From Sedimentitalea nanhaiensis DSM 24252 (GTDB lineage: Bacteria > Pseudomonadota > Alphaproteobacteria > Rhodobacterales > Rhodobacteraceae), in the NCBI RefSeq assembly GCF_000473225.1, contig NZ_KI421510.1, forward strand, positions 172,303 to 236,302: 64,000 bases of DNA, given 5' to 3'. Under the pieces are notes generated by a model that did no database searches, was not told where the DNA came from, and saw nothing but the letters and a program-made list of their open reading frames with translations. The position numbers were made by a program, and so were the translations under genes. Below, piece after piece: positions 52,180-60,510 of the stretch (within the stretch, counting starts at the first letter, position 1; each line of letters opens with the position of its first letter).

Positions 52180-54204
52180 TCAGCCAAGCCCGAATTTCTC
52201 GCCCGTCTCGCTGACGTTTGCTTCCGAACCGGACATCTCCGCCTCCAACCGCTCGAGATCACTCACGGCGTCCTGAACTCGGGCGACGTCGTTTTCGGAC
52301 GCAGCCTCCACCTCCAGATCTGCCTGCCGCCCGAACTCCATCTCCATCTGCCGCTGATCATCCGCAAGAACAGCGGCGCGGCCGCGCCGAGGCGCTTGAG
52401 CCGGACCGGACTCAAGGGGTGCAATCCCTCCGCCTTCTGTTAGCCCCATCCTGGCCTCGAAATCACGTTCCGTGAGACCTGACCCCCGCGGCGCCGTGGG
52501 CATCGCCCTGACGCTCAGGGGCAATTCCCCCATCGGAGGGACCGGCCCCGTCGGGAAGGGTAGCTCCCCCTCCTGGGCGGCATGGATGCCCTTGAAGAAT
52601 GGGTCCTCGAAATACACCACGCGCTTGGCCCGGACCGGCATCTGGGCGTCCACGACGACGACGATCTCGTCGAGCGGCAGGCGCCGCGCCTCATCCTCGG
52701 GCAGGAGCGACACCTCCTCCGTCCGCTCCGATTGGCTGCGGCCCTCGAACGGGTTCTTCCCGACCGCGCGGGACCGCGTGACGACGGTTTTCGTGGTCTT
52801 GCCGACCGCCTTGCTCAGCTCCTCGACGGTCTTCTCGTCGGAGGGCGTCAGGTAGAGCTTGATCCCGGCGTTGCCCTGCAAGGCGCGCCGCGTGTTCTCG
52901 CCGTAGATCTCGTCGATGGCCGGGATGGTCTGGGTCACCACCGCGAGATGCCCGCGATAGGCGCGCAGCACCTCGATGCTCTCGGCCACGATCGGCATCT
53001 TTCCGAGCCGGTTGAACTCGTCGAGCATGATCATAACCGGCCAGGGCTCGTCCGGACCCGGTTCCTTGTCCTGAAGCGCCGACAGCAGGTCCGAGAAGAA
53101 GAGCCGGATCAGAGGTGCGAGGGGTTTCACCATGAGGGGCTGGACGACGAGGTAGACGCTGAAGGGTTTCTTGCGGATCGTCCGGAAGTCGAAGTCCGAG
53201 GTCGCCGTCGCATCGTCGATCGCCGGGTTCTGCCATTGATCGAGGCCCGAGGTCATCAGGAGCGAGACATAGGATGTCAGCGTATCGTTGTTGGTGGACG
53301 CCAGCCGTGTGAAGATCAGCCGCGCCGCGGCGTTTTGGACCTCATGGGCGCGCGCGAGATATTCCTTCTGCTTCTGCCCGCCCGAGGCGGCGATGCGGTA
53401 TATCTCGCCGAGCGTCGGCCTGCGGCGTTGGAACGCGAGTAGCCCGGCCGCGACGAAGAGATCGATCCCCCCTTTGAGAAGCCCCTGAACACGGTCGTTG
53501 TCGTTCTGCAGGAAGAGTGTGGCCAGGAGCTGCAACTCCATCTGCTGGCGGGCCGGGTCTTTGAGCTCATAGATGCGCAGAAGTGGGTTGTAGCGATGCG
53601 TCCGCCTGTCCTCCCAATCCGTGGGCGCGAAGCGGAACACTTCGTCACCCTGCGCCGCCCGGTGGCGGGCCGAGGCCTCGAAGCATTCTCCCTTTACGTC
53701 GAGCACCACCGCTGAGCCCTGCCAGGTCAGGAGGTTCGGAATGACGAAGCCGGTGGTCTTGCCGCGCCCGGTCGGCGCTACGATCAACGCATGGGGAAAG
53801 GTCTTGGAACACAGGAACGGCGCACGCGAGCTTGGCTTTCCAAGCTTGCCGATCACAAAGCCCGTGCCCGGCGCGCCGAAGAAGCCGTTCCGCTTCATCT
53901 CGCGGCGGGTCTGCCAATGGGTATAGCCGAACCGGGTGAGCGCCGAGCCCGACATCGCAAGGCTCATCATGAGGCCCGCCACCCCGGCCCCGCCCATGAT
54001 CAGGTTGATCAGGCGGAAGTCGTCGGGACGGGCGGCCCCGATGGCGCGGTAGTTCTGCACGATATAGAAGAAGTCGATCTCGGCCCGGAAACCCAGGTCC
54101 CGGAAACTGATCACGGCCGAGGCGATGACATAGCCGATCGCGATAGCGACCAGTGTGACCAGCGCGACGCCGAGGGCGAGGCGGCCCTTCCCTACCCCTC
54201 CCAT
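52180..54204 (-). CDS. virD4: VirD4/TraG-like coupling protein
   Basis: A 674-residue DNA-transfer coupling ATPase with N-terminal transmembrane segments (about residues 8-32 and 66-88), Walker A VAPTGRGKTTG (about 142-152), VVLDVKGE and Walker B MIMLDEFNRLG. The C-terminal 100 residues are acidic and disordered-looking. It brings the relaxosome to the VirB channel. It overlaps the relaxase stop by one base (TGATG) and is transcribed opposite to the VirB operon. Confidence 0.92.
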   Translation of the reverse strand: MGGVGKGRLALGVALVTLVAIAIGYVIASAVISFRDLGFRAEIDFFYIVQNYRAIGAARPDDFRLINLIMGGAGVAGLMMSLAMSGSALTRFGYTHWQTRREMKRNGFFGAPGTGFVIGKLGKPSSRAPFLCSKTFPHALIVAPTGRGKTTGFVIPNLLTWQGSAVVLDVKGECFEASARHRAAQGDEVFRFAPTDWEDRRTHRYNPLLRIYELKDPARQQMELQLLATLFLQNDNDRVQGLLKGGIDLFVAAGLLAFQRRRPTLGEIYRIAASGGQKQKEYLARAHEVQNAAARLIFTRLASTNNDTLTSYVSLLMTSGLDQWQNPAIDDATATSDFDFRTIRKKPFSVYLVVQPLMVKPLAPLIRLFFSDLLSALQDKEPGPDEPWPVMIMLDEFNRLGKMPIVAESIEVLRAYRGHLAVVTQTIPAIDEIYGENTRRALQGNAGIKLYLTPSDEKTVEELSKAVGKTTKTVVTRSRAVGKNPFEGRSQSERTEEVSLLPEDEARRLPLDEIVVVVDAQMPVRAKRVVYFEDPFFKGIHAAQEGELPFPTGPVPPMGELPLSVRAMPTAPRGSGLTERDFEARMGLTEGGGIAPLESGPAQAPRRGRAAVLADDQRQMEMEFGRQADLEVEAASENDVARVQDAVSDLERLEAEMSGSEANVSETGEKFGLG

Positions 54205-56531
54205 CAGTGCGTCTCCCCGCGCTCGGTCTCGCCATCGACAAGATCGGCGCGGTGGAGCTCGAACTCGCGGTCGGCGATCTCCTCGACCACGGCGCGGGTC
54301 GCCTCGCTGTTGGCGGTGGCCGCGTCCGACTGCAGGTAGGTCTTCGCGGCGTAGAGCCGATCGAGACGGTCTTCGATCTGGGTCTTCAGCACGTCGACAT
54401 CCCCGTCCCGCAGCCGGTCGATCTGCGCCGCGTCGAGCTCGCGCTCGACGGCGTCGCGGTAGGTCAGTCGCTGACCGTCGTCCTGGAACGGCGACTGCAG
54501 ATTGCCGGCCCGTTCATGGTCGACGACCCGCCGGATGTCCGGATCGGCGATCGGTGCCCCCTCGACAGCGTCCCCCTCGCGCGCGTCCGAAAGCCGCCCG
54601 TCGCGCAGGTCGAGCGCCACCTCCCGCAACTCGTTGTCGCGGCGGACCTGGTTGAGGGCCTCGGTGTCGCGCAGATCGGTGACGGAAGCATAGGTCGCGC
54701 CAAGCCCGCGGGCGAGATGCGACGGCATATCGGGATAGCGCGCGCGGAACTCGTCCGTGACGGCATCCGCAACGGGGGTCCGCGCGTCGCGACCTTCCAT
54801 GATCCGGTCGACTTCGCGGGTGATCTCGCGGGCCCGGGCCTCGTCGGTGATGCGCTCCCGGTAGGGCTCGGACCGGTCGATCACGTCGCCCGGGCGCGCG
54901 AGCAGTTCGGGATGCGCATCGAGGTAGCTGCGTTGCTCTTCTTCGATACGCCGCTCCGCGCGGGAGACGATCTCCCACTCCCGCGCCTCGATCTGGTCTT
55001 CGGTCAGACCTTCCGAACGCATGTCCTGGCGGATGGCGCGCTCCATGTCCTCAGTGGCGTCCCGATGATAATGGACCCTCTCCGTCACGGTGCGATCTTC
55101 CACGACACCGTCCTCACGCAAGACCCCTGCCCGCTCCAGCGCGACGCCGAGCTGGACATGGGCCCGGTTGAGGGTCTCGCGCGCCGTCTCCAGATCCGCG
55201 CGGCGCTCGAGGTTGAGACCGTCCCTCTCGGCCACCCGCGCCAGATCGTCAGCGATCCATTGCCGCTCGAGCGCGGCGTTCTGCGCGCCGGTTTCCATCC
55301 GGGCGACCACCACGGACGAACTGATCCCGGTCCCGCGCAGCGCGGTGTCGACCTGCGCCCGCACCTCGGGGTCTCGCAACCGGTCGAGCCGGGCCGCATC
55401 GATATTGGTCTCGGAATAGACCCCGCCCTCCGAGGGCTTTTCGGTCAATGTCACGGATCTGAGCCCTAGCGGCTGCATATGCGCGAGCCGCGACTGGATC
55501 TCGTTGAGGCTGCGCTCGAGCCGCGGCCGTTCGGCCTCCGGCTTCGCATCGATCATGCCCTGGACGCGCGCGACCTGATCGGCATAACGGGTCCTCAGAT
55601 CCTCGAACGATTGCTCCTCTGCCATGTAGACGCCTCCTTCCAAAGTCAGCTTGCCGCCCTTGGCCAGAAGCTCTCCCGAGCGGAACAGGGCATCGGCGAT
55701 GTCCTCGCGGTTGTCCGCAGAGGCCTCAGCGGCAAGCGAGTGATAGATGATCCGGGTGTTTGCGATCTCTTCGAGGGCGCGATCAAGATCGGCCCCGACC
55801 CGTGGCCGTGGCTCCGCGGCCCGCCCCTCAACCTTGGCCGCATAGACCTCGCGGGTGCGCGGCGGGTAGTGCACGACACCCCGATCGAGCCGCCGCGTGG
55901 CCTCCAGACGCACGCCGAACCGCTCGGCCTCTTCCACCATGGCGAGGCGGAAATCGTCGTAGTTGAACCGGTGATCGCGACCCAGGAAGAAGAACTCACC
56001 CTCCTGCGACCGGCGATTCAAAACTATATGTGCGTGGGGGTGATCGCGATCCTCATGCACCGCGATGATGTAGTCGAAATGTCCCTCTTCGGACTGAAAG
56101 AACCGCTCGGCGACATTGGCGGTGATGTCGCGCACGTCCTCGCCCCGGGTGCCGATCGGATAGGACATCAGCATATGCGTCGTCTGTCCGAGCTTGGGCT
56201 TGAACCCCGCACTCCAGCGCTTGGCGAACCGCTCCGTCAGGTCCTTGATCTCCGATCCCTCAAGCCTCGTCTTCCCATCCAGGAACCCGCTGCTGTCCAC
56301 GATATGCGAGGACTTGGTGGTGAGGTAATCAAGCTGGTTCATGAGCTGGGATTTGGAATGCGTGCCCCCGCCCCGGATCGCCTTGAAGACCGCCGCACGA
56401 TGCCCCGCAGCGGCGCGCACGAGCTGCCTCTGCCGGGACGCCTGCAGCCCTTGCATCGAGCCCCGTATCCGGCTCCAGCCATCCCGGAAGATCTCTCCGG
56501 TGACGTCATGGACGGCATCATTCAGCCGCAT
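54204..56531 (-). CDS. VirD2-type relaxase (MobP-like)
   Basis: A 775-residue relaxase. QLMNQLDYLTTKSSHIVD places a candidate nicking Tyr at residue 69, and the metal-binding three-His motif HEDRDHPHAHIVL spans residues 159-171. The remaining 500 residues are charged and helical, with no helicase motifs, as in long VirD2-like relaxases. It nicks oriT and is carried into the recipient. It overlaps the MobC-like gene by 14 bp. Confidence 0.9.
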   Translation of the reverse strand: MRLNDAVHDVTGEIFRDGWSRIRGSMQGLQASRQRQLVRAAAGHRAAVFKAIRGGGTHSKSQLMNQLDYLTTKSSHIVDSSGFLDGKTRLEGSEIKDLTERFAKRWSAGFKPKLGQTTHMLMSYPIGTRGEDVRDITANVAERFFQSEEGHFDYIIAVHEDRDHPHAHIVLNRRSQEGEFFFLGRDHRFNYDDFRLAMVEEAERFGVRLEATRRLDRGVVHYPPRTREVYAAKVEGRAAEPRPRVGADLDRALEEIANTRIIYHSLAAEASADNREDIADALFRSGELLAKGGKLTLEGGVYMAEEQSFEDLRTRYADQVARVQGMIDAKPEAERPRLERSLNEIQSRLAHMQPLGLRSVTLTEKPSEGGVYSETNIDAARLDRLRDPEVRAQVDTALRGTGISSSVVVARMETGAQNAALERQWIADDLARVAERDGLNLERRADLETARETLNRAHVQLGVALERAGVLREDGVVEDRTVTERVHYHRDATEDMERAIRQDMRSEGLTEDQIEAREWEIVSRAERRIEEEQRSYLDAHPELLARPGDVIDRSEPYRERITDEARAREITREVDRIMEGRDARTPVADAVTDEFRARYPDMPSHLARGLGATYASVTDLRDTEALNQVRRDNELREVALDLRDGRLSDAREGDAVEGAPIADPDIRRVVDHERAGNLQSPFQDDGQRLTYRDAVERELDAAQIDRLRDGDVDVLKTQIEDRLDRLYAAKTYLQSDAATANSEATRAVVEEIADREFELHRADLVDGETERGETH

Positions 56532-57111
56532 GGGCGAACTCCCTCAGAGCGGCAGTGGCGGAGAGCCGCATCCCATCCCGACGACGGCGCAAAAGCAGGT
56601 CGATCTCGTCAGCGGAATCGAGGATGAACCGCGCCAGCGCACGCATCTGCACGAGGCGCAGTTCGGACAACTCTGCGTTCGGCGCGGAGCCTTCCCCCTG
56701 CCCCTCCCGGCTGGCTTTCATCATCTGCTTGGCGACCTGCACGACGCCGTTGCCGACCTCGTGCAAGGAGGCCCGGTAGCGCGCCATCTCAGCCGCCAGA
56801 TTCGCGTCCGGAACGAACGTTCCCCCCGCCGCCTGGATCAGCCGCCGGACCCCCTCCGTGCGGGTCTCGATCCCCGCCGCGGACAGCACCTCATCCAGCG
56901 CAGCAAGCTCTTCTGGTGTCAGCTTCACCGTCACCGCGGCCGTCGCCACGGCCGCATCCTTCTGGCGTTCTTCGTCCGCCTTCAACGTGTACTGGATGGC
57001 CCGCGGCGTGACCCCGAACCGCTCCGCGAGCGCGGAAGTCCCCACACCTGCTGCGGCCTCACGGATAATCTCCGCCCGCTCCGTCTGTGTCAGTCTCTTG
57101 GTCCGGCTCAT
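56518..57111 (-). CDS. MobC-like relaxosome accessory protein
   Basis: A 197-residue protein with an N-terminal helix-turn-helix (LTQTERAEIIREAAAGVGTS then ALAERFGVTPRAIQYTL) and a ribbon-helix-helix-like middle (VTVKLTPEELAALDEVLSAA). A helical MobC-type C-terminus follows, with GNGVVQVAKQMMKAS. It would bind DNA near the nick and position the relaxase. It is the first gene of the minus-strand mob unit, reading away from the candidate oriT. Confidence 0.75.
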   Translation of the reverse strand: MSRTKRLTQTERAEIIREAAAGVGTSALAERFGVTPRAIQYTLKADEERQKDAAVATAAVTVKLTPEELAALDEVLSAAGIETRTEGVRRLIQAAGGTFVPDANLAAEMARYRASLHEVGNGVVQVAKQMMKASREGQGEGSAPNAELSELRLVQMRALARFILDSADEIDLLLRRRRDGMRLSATAALREFAHAAE

Positions 57112-57144
57112 ACGAAGAAAGCCCCCCTATTTCCTGCCACCTTC

Positions 57145-57227
57145 ATTCAAGGTCGCCTTCATCATACGAAACTATATTTACCGGTCAATACAATATTATT
57201 GCAGATTGCCCCCAGGCGACCTTGAAT
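57145..57227. other. Candidate origin of transfer (oriT)
   Basis: Between the mobC-like start and the accessory genes, ATTCAAGGTCGCCT (57145-57158) and its exact complement AGGCGACCTTGAAT (57214-57227) form a 14-bp inverted repeat. It encloses a 55-bp AT-rich core with CAATAC...TATTATTG repeats, in otherwise GC-rich DNA. Location next to the relaxase operon, AT-rich core and inverted repeats are the usual oriT hallmarks. The nick site is not identified. Confidence 0.55.
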
Positions 57228-57623
57228 TCCGCTTCGAGCCGAGCACCGCAGGTGCGAGGCCCGGCCCGAAGGGCCCAGAAAACCCGACCATCTCCAACCG
57301 CACCTCGGCCGCCCGTTGTCATGCCCGCGCCCGAGGGTCTGGCCGAACACGGACCCGTGTTCGGACGGAAGCGAGGGGCGGCGCATCCCTCCACCGACGG
57401 GGCTGACGGACAGGGTCAAGGGCGGCCAGATTTGGCTCGGCCCAAATCTCTGCCGGAAAAACCGGCGGGCGTAGCCCGACTGTTATTCCGGATGGCCCCC
57501 TTGAGGCTGGCCGGCAGACCTGTTCCAGGCGATCTCTGATATCCCCCGTCAGGACCGCTTGCGGTCCTGACGCCTTCCCGGGGACGCCGGCCGAAGGCAG
57601 GGGTTCCCGGGTACAGCGCAGCC
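57228..57623. other. Gap between candidate oriT and the small-gene region
   Basis: About 400 bp of GC-rich DNA with repeated short hairpins, for example GTCAGGACCGC/GCGGTCCTGAC near 57549-57571. Short frames on both strands lack ribosome sites. It may contain more relaxosome binding sites; no gene is recognised. Confidence 0.4.
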
Positions 57624-57662
57624 TTCCCTGAAACAGGGAAAGGGCCGCCCCTAGGGCGGCCC
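57624..57662 (-). terminator. Twin hairpins after the 57677 gene
   Basis: GGGCCGCCC (57642-57650) pairs with GGGCGGCCC (57654-57662). A second stem TTCCCTG/CAGGGAA lies at 57624-57640. They are 15-53 bp past the minus-strand gene stop and likely end its transcript before oriT. Confidence 0.6.
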
Positions 57663-57676
57663 ATCTTTGAGGCGGA

Positions 57677-57883
57677 CTATTCCTGCGGTTCCTTCGCGCT
57701 CGGCGGGAACATCACCAGCTCCTGGACCGCGACGGGGAAGTCGAGTTTGAGGCTGAAGAACTCCGAGCCGTCCCCGTTGCGAGTGTTGCGGAACATCGCG
57801 CCGACGCGTTGGAAGCGGGTGCGCTCCTGACCTTCGTTGTCGGTGAACTTGACGGGAACGGTGGCGACGTAGTGGTTGGTCAT
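57677..57883 (-). CDS. Small conserved hypothetical protein
   Basis: A 68-residue protein reading MTNHYVATVPVKFTDNEG, then RTRFQRVGAMFRN and LKLDFPVAVQEL. It looks like a small beta-rich (possibly SH3-like or nucleic-acid-binding) fold. GGAGAGACC provides a ribosome site. A decayed paralogue lies on the opposite strand at 58073, sharing the leader as well as the FQRVGAM core. Function unknown; its place next to oriT suggests early expression after transfer. Confidence 0.7.
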   Translation of the reverse strand: MTNHYVATVPVKFTDNEGQERTRFQRVGAMFRNTRNGDGSEFFSLKLDFPVAVQELVMFPPSAKEPQE

Positions 57884-58072
57884 TTGGGTCTCTCCTTTTT
57901 GCGATGGGGATCACCCGGCACGGGGGGCAAGGGAGGTCCGCAAACACAAATGCGGAGGGTCCGCGCGCCCCGCGCGTGGAAACCGTATTTGTGTTTGCCG
58001 GAGCGTGAGCGGAGGGCACGGACCGCCCGACCCCGTGCGATCCACATCTATGAGCAAAGAGGGGAGACCCAA
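57884..58072. repeat. Imperfect inverted repeat forming a symmetrical leader
   Basis: The two halves of this 189-bp gap are related in inverted orientation. CATTTGGGTCTC at the left start codon matches the complement of GAGACCCAAATG at 58063-58074. GCACGGGG (57918-57925) pairs with CCCCGTGC (58031-58038), GGTCC (57935-57939) with GGACC (58020-58024), and GCAAACACAAATGCGG (57940-57955) with CCGTATTTGTGTTTGC (57983-57998, one mismatch). Single-stranded, it could fold into a nested hairpin about 120 nt long. Confidence 0.7.
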
Positions 58073-58250
58073 ATGTGCACCCCGCTCCTCAGCCGCCATC
58101 GGTCCTGTCGAGTTATGTCAGACGTGACCAGGTCCGCCCCCGCTTCCAACGCGTCGGCGCGATGGTTCGCGTGCGCCCGATCGGCACGACCGCGATCGTC
58201 TGCCTCAAGCTCGGCTTCCCCGTCGCCTGTGTGGCGATCCGGGGCGGTGA
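58073..58250 (+). pseudogene. Decayed inverted paralogue of the 57677-57883 gene
   Basis: An ATG with the same GGAGACCCAA leader is followed by diverged sequence. After a frameshift it reads RPRFQRVGAMVRVR and CLKLGFPVAC, matching RTRFQRVGAMFRN and SLKLDFPVAV of the intact gene. A 24-bp stretch ending GTCGGCGCGATG is identical in both. Because homologous parts lie in different frames, no intact product is expected. Confidence 0.65.
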
Positions 58251-58610
58251 TACAGCCGCAGGTCTGGCAGCAGAGTTGTCGGCCCGGACGGGTCGCCGTC
58301 ATCGGGCGGCGCGGTCGATGCGCTGCGCCCGCCCCAGCGATCTGCACCCGGACGGGCGGATCGCGGGGTTTCTGGCGCGCATGAGGGCAACCCCGCCGGC
58401 TGGCTCCGTCAGGAGACCGCCGCCGGGGTATGCCACTCAGCACGTCCAGGGGCCTCGTGTTCCGGGTGGAGGCCGGCACGGCCGGAACCTGCGAGCGCGG
58501 TGACGGCGGTGCAACCGCCGGCAGGGGCCCGGCATGACCGACGATCGATCACCACCGACCTTCATGTTATTTGCGTCTGACTGAGGGGCCACAGACAGTT
58601 GAGGAGCGCA
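58251..58610. other. GC-rich gap without a recognised gene
   Basis: About 360 bp between the decayed paralogue and the terminator at 58611. Several overlapping frames exist on both strands, with high-Arg/Pro translations typical of non-coding GC-rich DNA. Confidence 0.4.
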
Positions 58611-58644
58611 GCAGCCCCGCCCGGCCTTAGCCGGGCGGGGCTGC
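58611..58644 (-). terminator. Strong hairpin after the Zn-ribbon gene
   Basis: A perfect 15-bp stem (GCAGCCCCGCCCGGC at 58611-58625 with its complement at 58630-58644) and CTTA loop. It is 90 bp beyond the stop of the minus-strand gene at 58735. Confidence 0.7.
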
Positions 58645-58734
58645 ACTTATGGATGGTGTCGCAGTCGTCGAGAGCGTGGAAGGGTTAGAGAGAGGGATCA
58701 CCGGGCGACGGGGCCGCCCGATGAAAGGTACTGT

Positions 58735-58980
58735 TCAGGCGAAGAGAGACTCGCTGAGGTGCGAACAATGCGCACAGGCCTCCCGCCAGTGGAAATTGAC
58801 GCTCCCGCCATCGATAGTCTCCCAATCGGTCCGCAACGCGTCTTTCCCGCAGGCGACGCAGGGGACGACATGGCCGCCAATATCGTGATGGTCTTTCCCG
58901 GTGGAAGTTCCGCGCTGCGACGTGCCTGTGCGGTCGCAGTGTCGGCAAAGGTCGTCCTCGGTCTTGTTCTCGTCGGTCAT
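58735..58980 (-). CDS. Small Zn-ribbon-like protein
   Basis: An 81-residue acidic/polar protein with three CxxC pairs: CRHCDRTG (residues 12-15), CVACGKD (about 44-47) and CAHCSHL (about 69-72), suggesting zinc binding and a nucleic-acid or protein adaptor role. The ATG at 58980 has GGAGATGAG ahead; the longer frame start at 59028 is inside repeat A. Its upstream region is repeat A, shared with the DUF2493 gene. Confidence 0.65.
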   Translation of the reverse strand: MTDENKTEDDLCRHCDRTGTSQRGTSTGKDHHDIGGHVVPCVACGKDALRTDWETIDGGSVNFHWREACAHCSHLSESLFA

Positions 58981-58988
58981 GATCTCAT

Positions 58989-59475
58989 CTCCAGATGTTC
59001 GTGGACCACCACGTGAGTGTGGTGGCATGGCCGAATGCCTGGTTGCCGAAACTGTCCGGGTCAGGGACGGCGCAGCCGCCGGCGTGCCGGGCGCAAAAGT
59101 TTTCCGGGCGCATCGCCCACCACGGGGGCGTCATCGAACACTGGACCGCCCTCTCCTCCCCGGCCCCCCTAGCCGAAAAGTTTTGCGATCCTTGACGCGG
59201 ACGGGTTCGGGGGCCATCCGGAGGATATGCTTCCGCACTCATGTGTGTGTGATTAACGACAGGTTTGCCCGACGCGAGCAGGCAAAGGGTGCTGCCCGGA
59301 CGCGGGACACGAATGGAGCGGCGGGATCGTTTTGCCCCGCAAAACAGACCGGAGCGTAATCCGGTGGAGCGGCCGGGGCGCGACGTGCTCGCGAGACGGG
59401 CAAACCGGGACGCCGGGTGCTGCGCCGTGGTGAGGCCGCATGGCCGAATGCGCGATCGGCCTCAGGCCGATACCT
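58989..59475. repeat. Long direct repeat, copy A (about 490 bp)
   Basis: Aligns by eye over its whole length with 60511-61003 (copy B), with many identical blocks of 15-30 bp. These include the hairpin CCACCAC/GTGGTGG (59006-59025), the AAAAGTTTT pair, GGCCATCCGGAGGATATGC, TTTGCCCGACGCGAGCAGG and ATGGCCGAATGCGCGATCGG. It lies directly upstream of the Zn-ribbon gene (minus strand) and has no convincing frame of its own. Confidence 0.85.
59006..59025. promoter_or_regulatory. Leader hairpin CCACCAC-GTGAGT-GTGGTGG, copy A
   Basis: A perfect 7-bp stem and 6-base loop, 25 bp upstream of the Zn-ribbon ATG on the minus strand. An identical copy precedes the DUF2493 gene at the same distance. Confidence 0.65.
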
Positions 59476-59544
59476 CCACCGCGACTTGGCTTACTGTGCG
59501 GAGGAGACCGCCAGTTTACGGGCAGGCAGATGAAAACGACGAAA

Positions 59545-59564
59545 GGGCCGCCCAAAGGCGACCC
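59545..59564 (-). terminator. Hairpin after the DUF2493 gene
   Basis: GGGCCGCC (59545-59552) pairs with GGCGACCC (59557-59564) with one mismatch, 9 bp beyond the minus-strand stop; TTTCG and TTTTC follow on that strand. Confidence 0.5.
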
Positions 59565-59572
59565 TCTCTCAT

Positions 59573-60502
59573 TCACGCGTCTGCCGTCTTCTTCGCCGGA
59601 TCGGCGACCCGCATCACCGTCAGGCCTTTGGCTTCCGCCTTCTGCCCGAGGTTCAGTGCGACCCCGTTGCCGCCGAAGAGCACGACCCCGGTCGCGGCGA
59701 ACTTGTCGTCCAGCATCTCGTCGTTGCATTTGAAGGGTGCTGCCCGCCCATGCGCGGACCAGCGCGGATCGAAGCGCGCCTGCGCGACGCCACGCGCCCG
59801 AGCCCACCGGGCGGCGATCATCTCGGCCCCGTGCTTGCCACCCTTGTGGCAGAGGAAGATCTCCTGGTTGCGGTTCTGCCGGATGCGCTCGCGAACCTTG
59901 TCGAGTGTCGTGAAGATGACGTCGATATCGGTCCAGTCGGTCGCCCCCGAGACGATCAGGGGAACCCCCTCGACCTTCGACTTCGCGGCTGTCTCGCGAT
60001 CGTGCTGTTCCAGCAGCTGCCGGGCCTCGAAGACCGCTCCGGTCTCCTGAGCGCGAGCACTGGCGCGCGATCCCGCGGCCGGGATGAAGGCGTGGCCGGT
60101 CTCGACCTCGTAGCATTCCGCCGCCGCCTCGCTCATCACCTCGATGGCCCCGACGATCTCGCGGACCTGCAGGAAGCGGGCCTGCGCCTCTTCGAGCGCG
60201 GTCTCGGCGATCTCCGACCCGTCATGGGATTTTGCCAGGGCGCCGATCTTGTCAGCGGTGCGGTCAAGCTCCTTGCCCAGAGCGATCTTGCGGCGCTGCA
60301 GAATCGTGGCGAGCCCGTGCGCGAGCGGTTCGATCTCGGTCTCGAGACCGGTGCCGCGCAGCTGGCCAAGCAGGGCCTCGAAAGTCTCGCGGACGATGCT
60401 ATCGGTCAGGACGTGATCCTCGGGGATGGGCAGCTCCGCGTCTTTCTCCGTCAGGCCGAAAAGTTCGATGGTCTCGTAGGCATTCGCGTTCTCGTATGTC
60501 AT
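59573..60502 (-). CDS. DUF2493 (SLOG-like, YpsA-related) domain protein
   Basis: A 309-residue protein with a helical N-terminal half (about 1-175) and a Rossmann-like C-terminal half. VEGVPLIVSGATDWTDIDVI, then IFLCHKGGKHGAEMIAARWA, and finally VVLFGGNGVALNLGQKAE is the pattern of DUF2493 proteins, which belong to the SLOG superfamily thought to bind nucleotides or nucleotide-derived signals. The ATG at 60502 is preceded by GGAGACACC. Repeat B forms its upstream region. Members are common on alphaproteobacterial plasmids; function not established. Confidence 0.8.
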   Translation of the reverse strand: MTYENANAYETIELFGLTEKDAELPIPEDHVLTDSIVRETFEALLGQLRGTGLETEIEPLAHGLATILQRRKIALGKELDRTADKIGALAKSHDGSEIAETALEEAQARFLQVREIVGAIEVMSEAAAECYEVETGHAFIPAAGSRASARAQETGAVFEARQLLEQHDRETAAKSKVEGVPLIVSGATDWTDIDVIFTTLDKVRERIRQNRNQEIFLCHKGGKHGAEMIAARWARARGVAQARFDPRWSAHGRAAPFKCNDEMLDDKFAATGVVLFGGNGVALNLGQKAEAKGLTVMRVADPAKKTADA

Positions 60503-60510
60503 GTTGGTGT

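Noticed and set aside
37212..57111. An integrase/attachment-site pair to prove an integrative element
   Set aside because: No integrase, tRNA gene or flanking direct repeat was found in the window, so integration cannot be argued from this sequence.
57087..57539. Frames of 150-180 codons over the oriT candidate
   Set aside because: Arg/Pro/Ala-rich translations typical of non-coding GC-rich DNA. They cross the inverted repeat and terminators.
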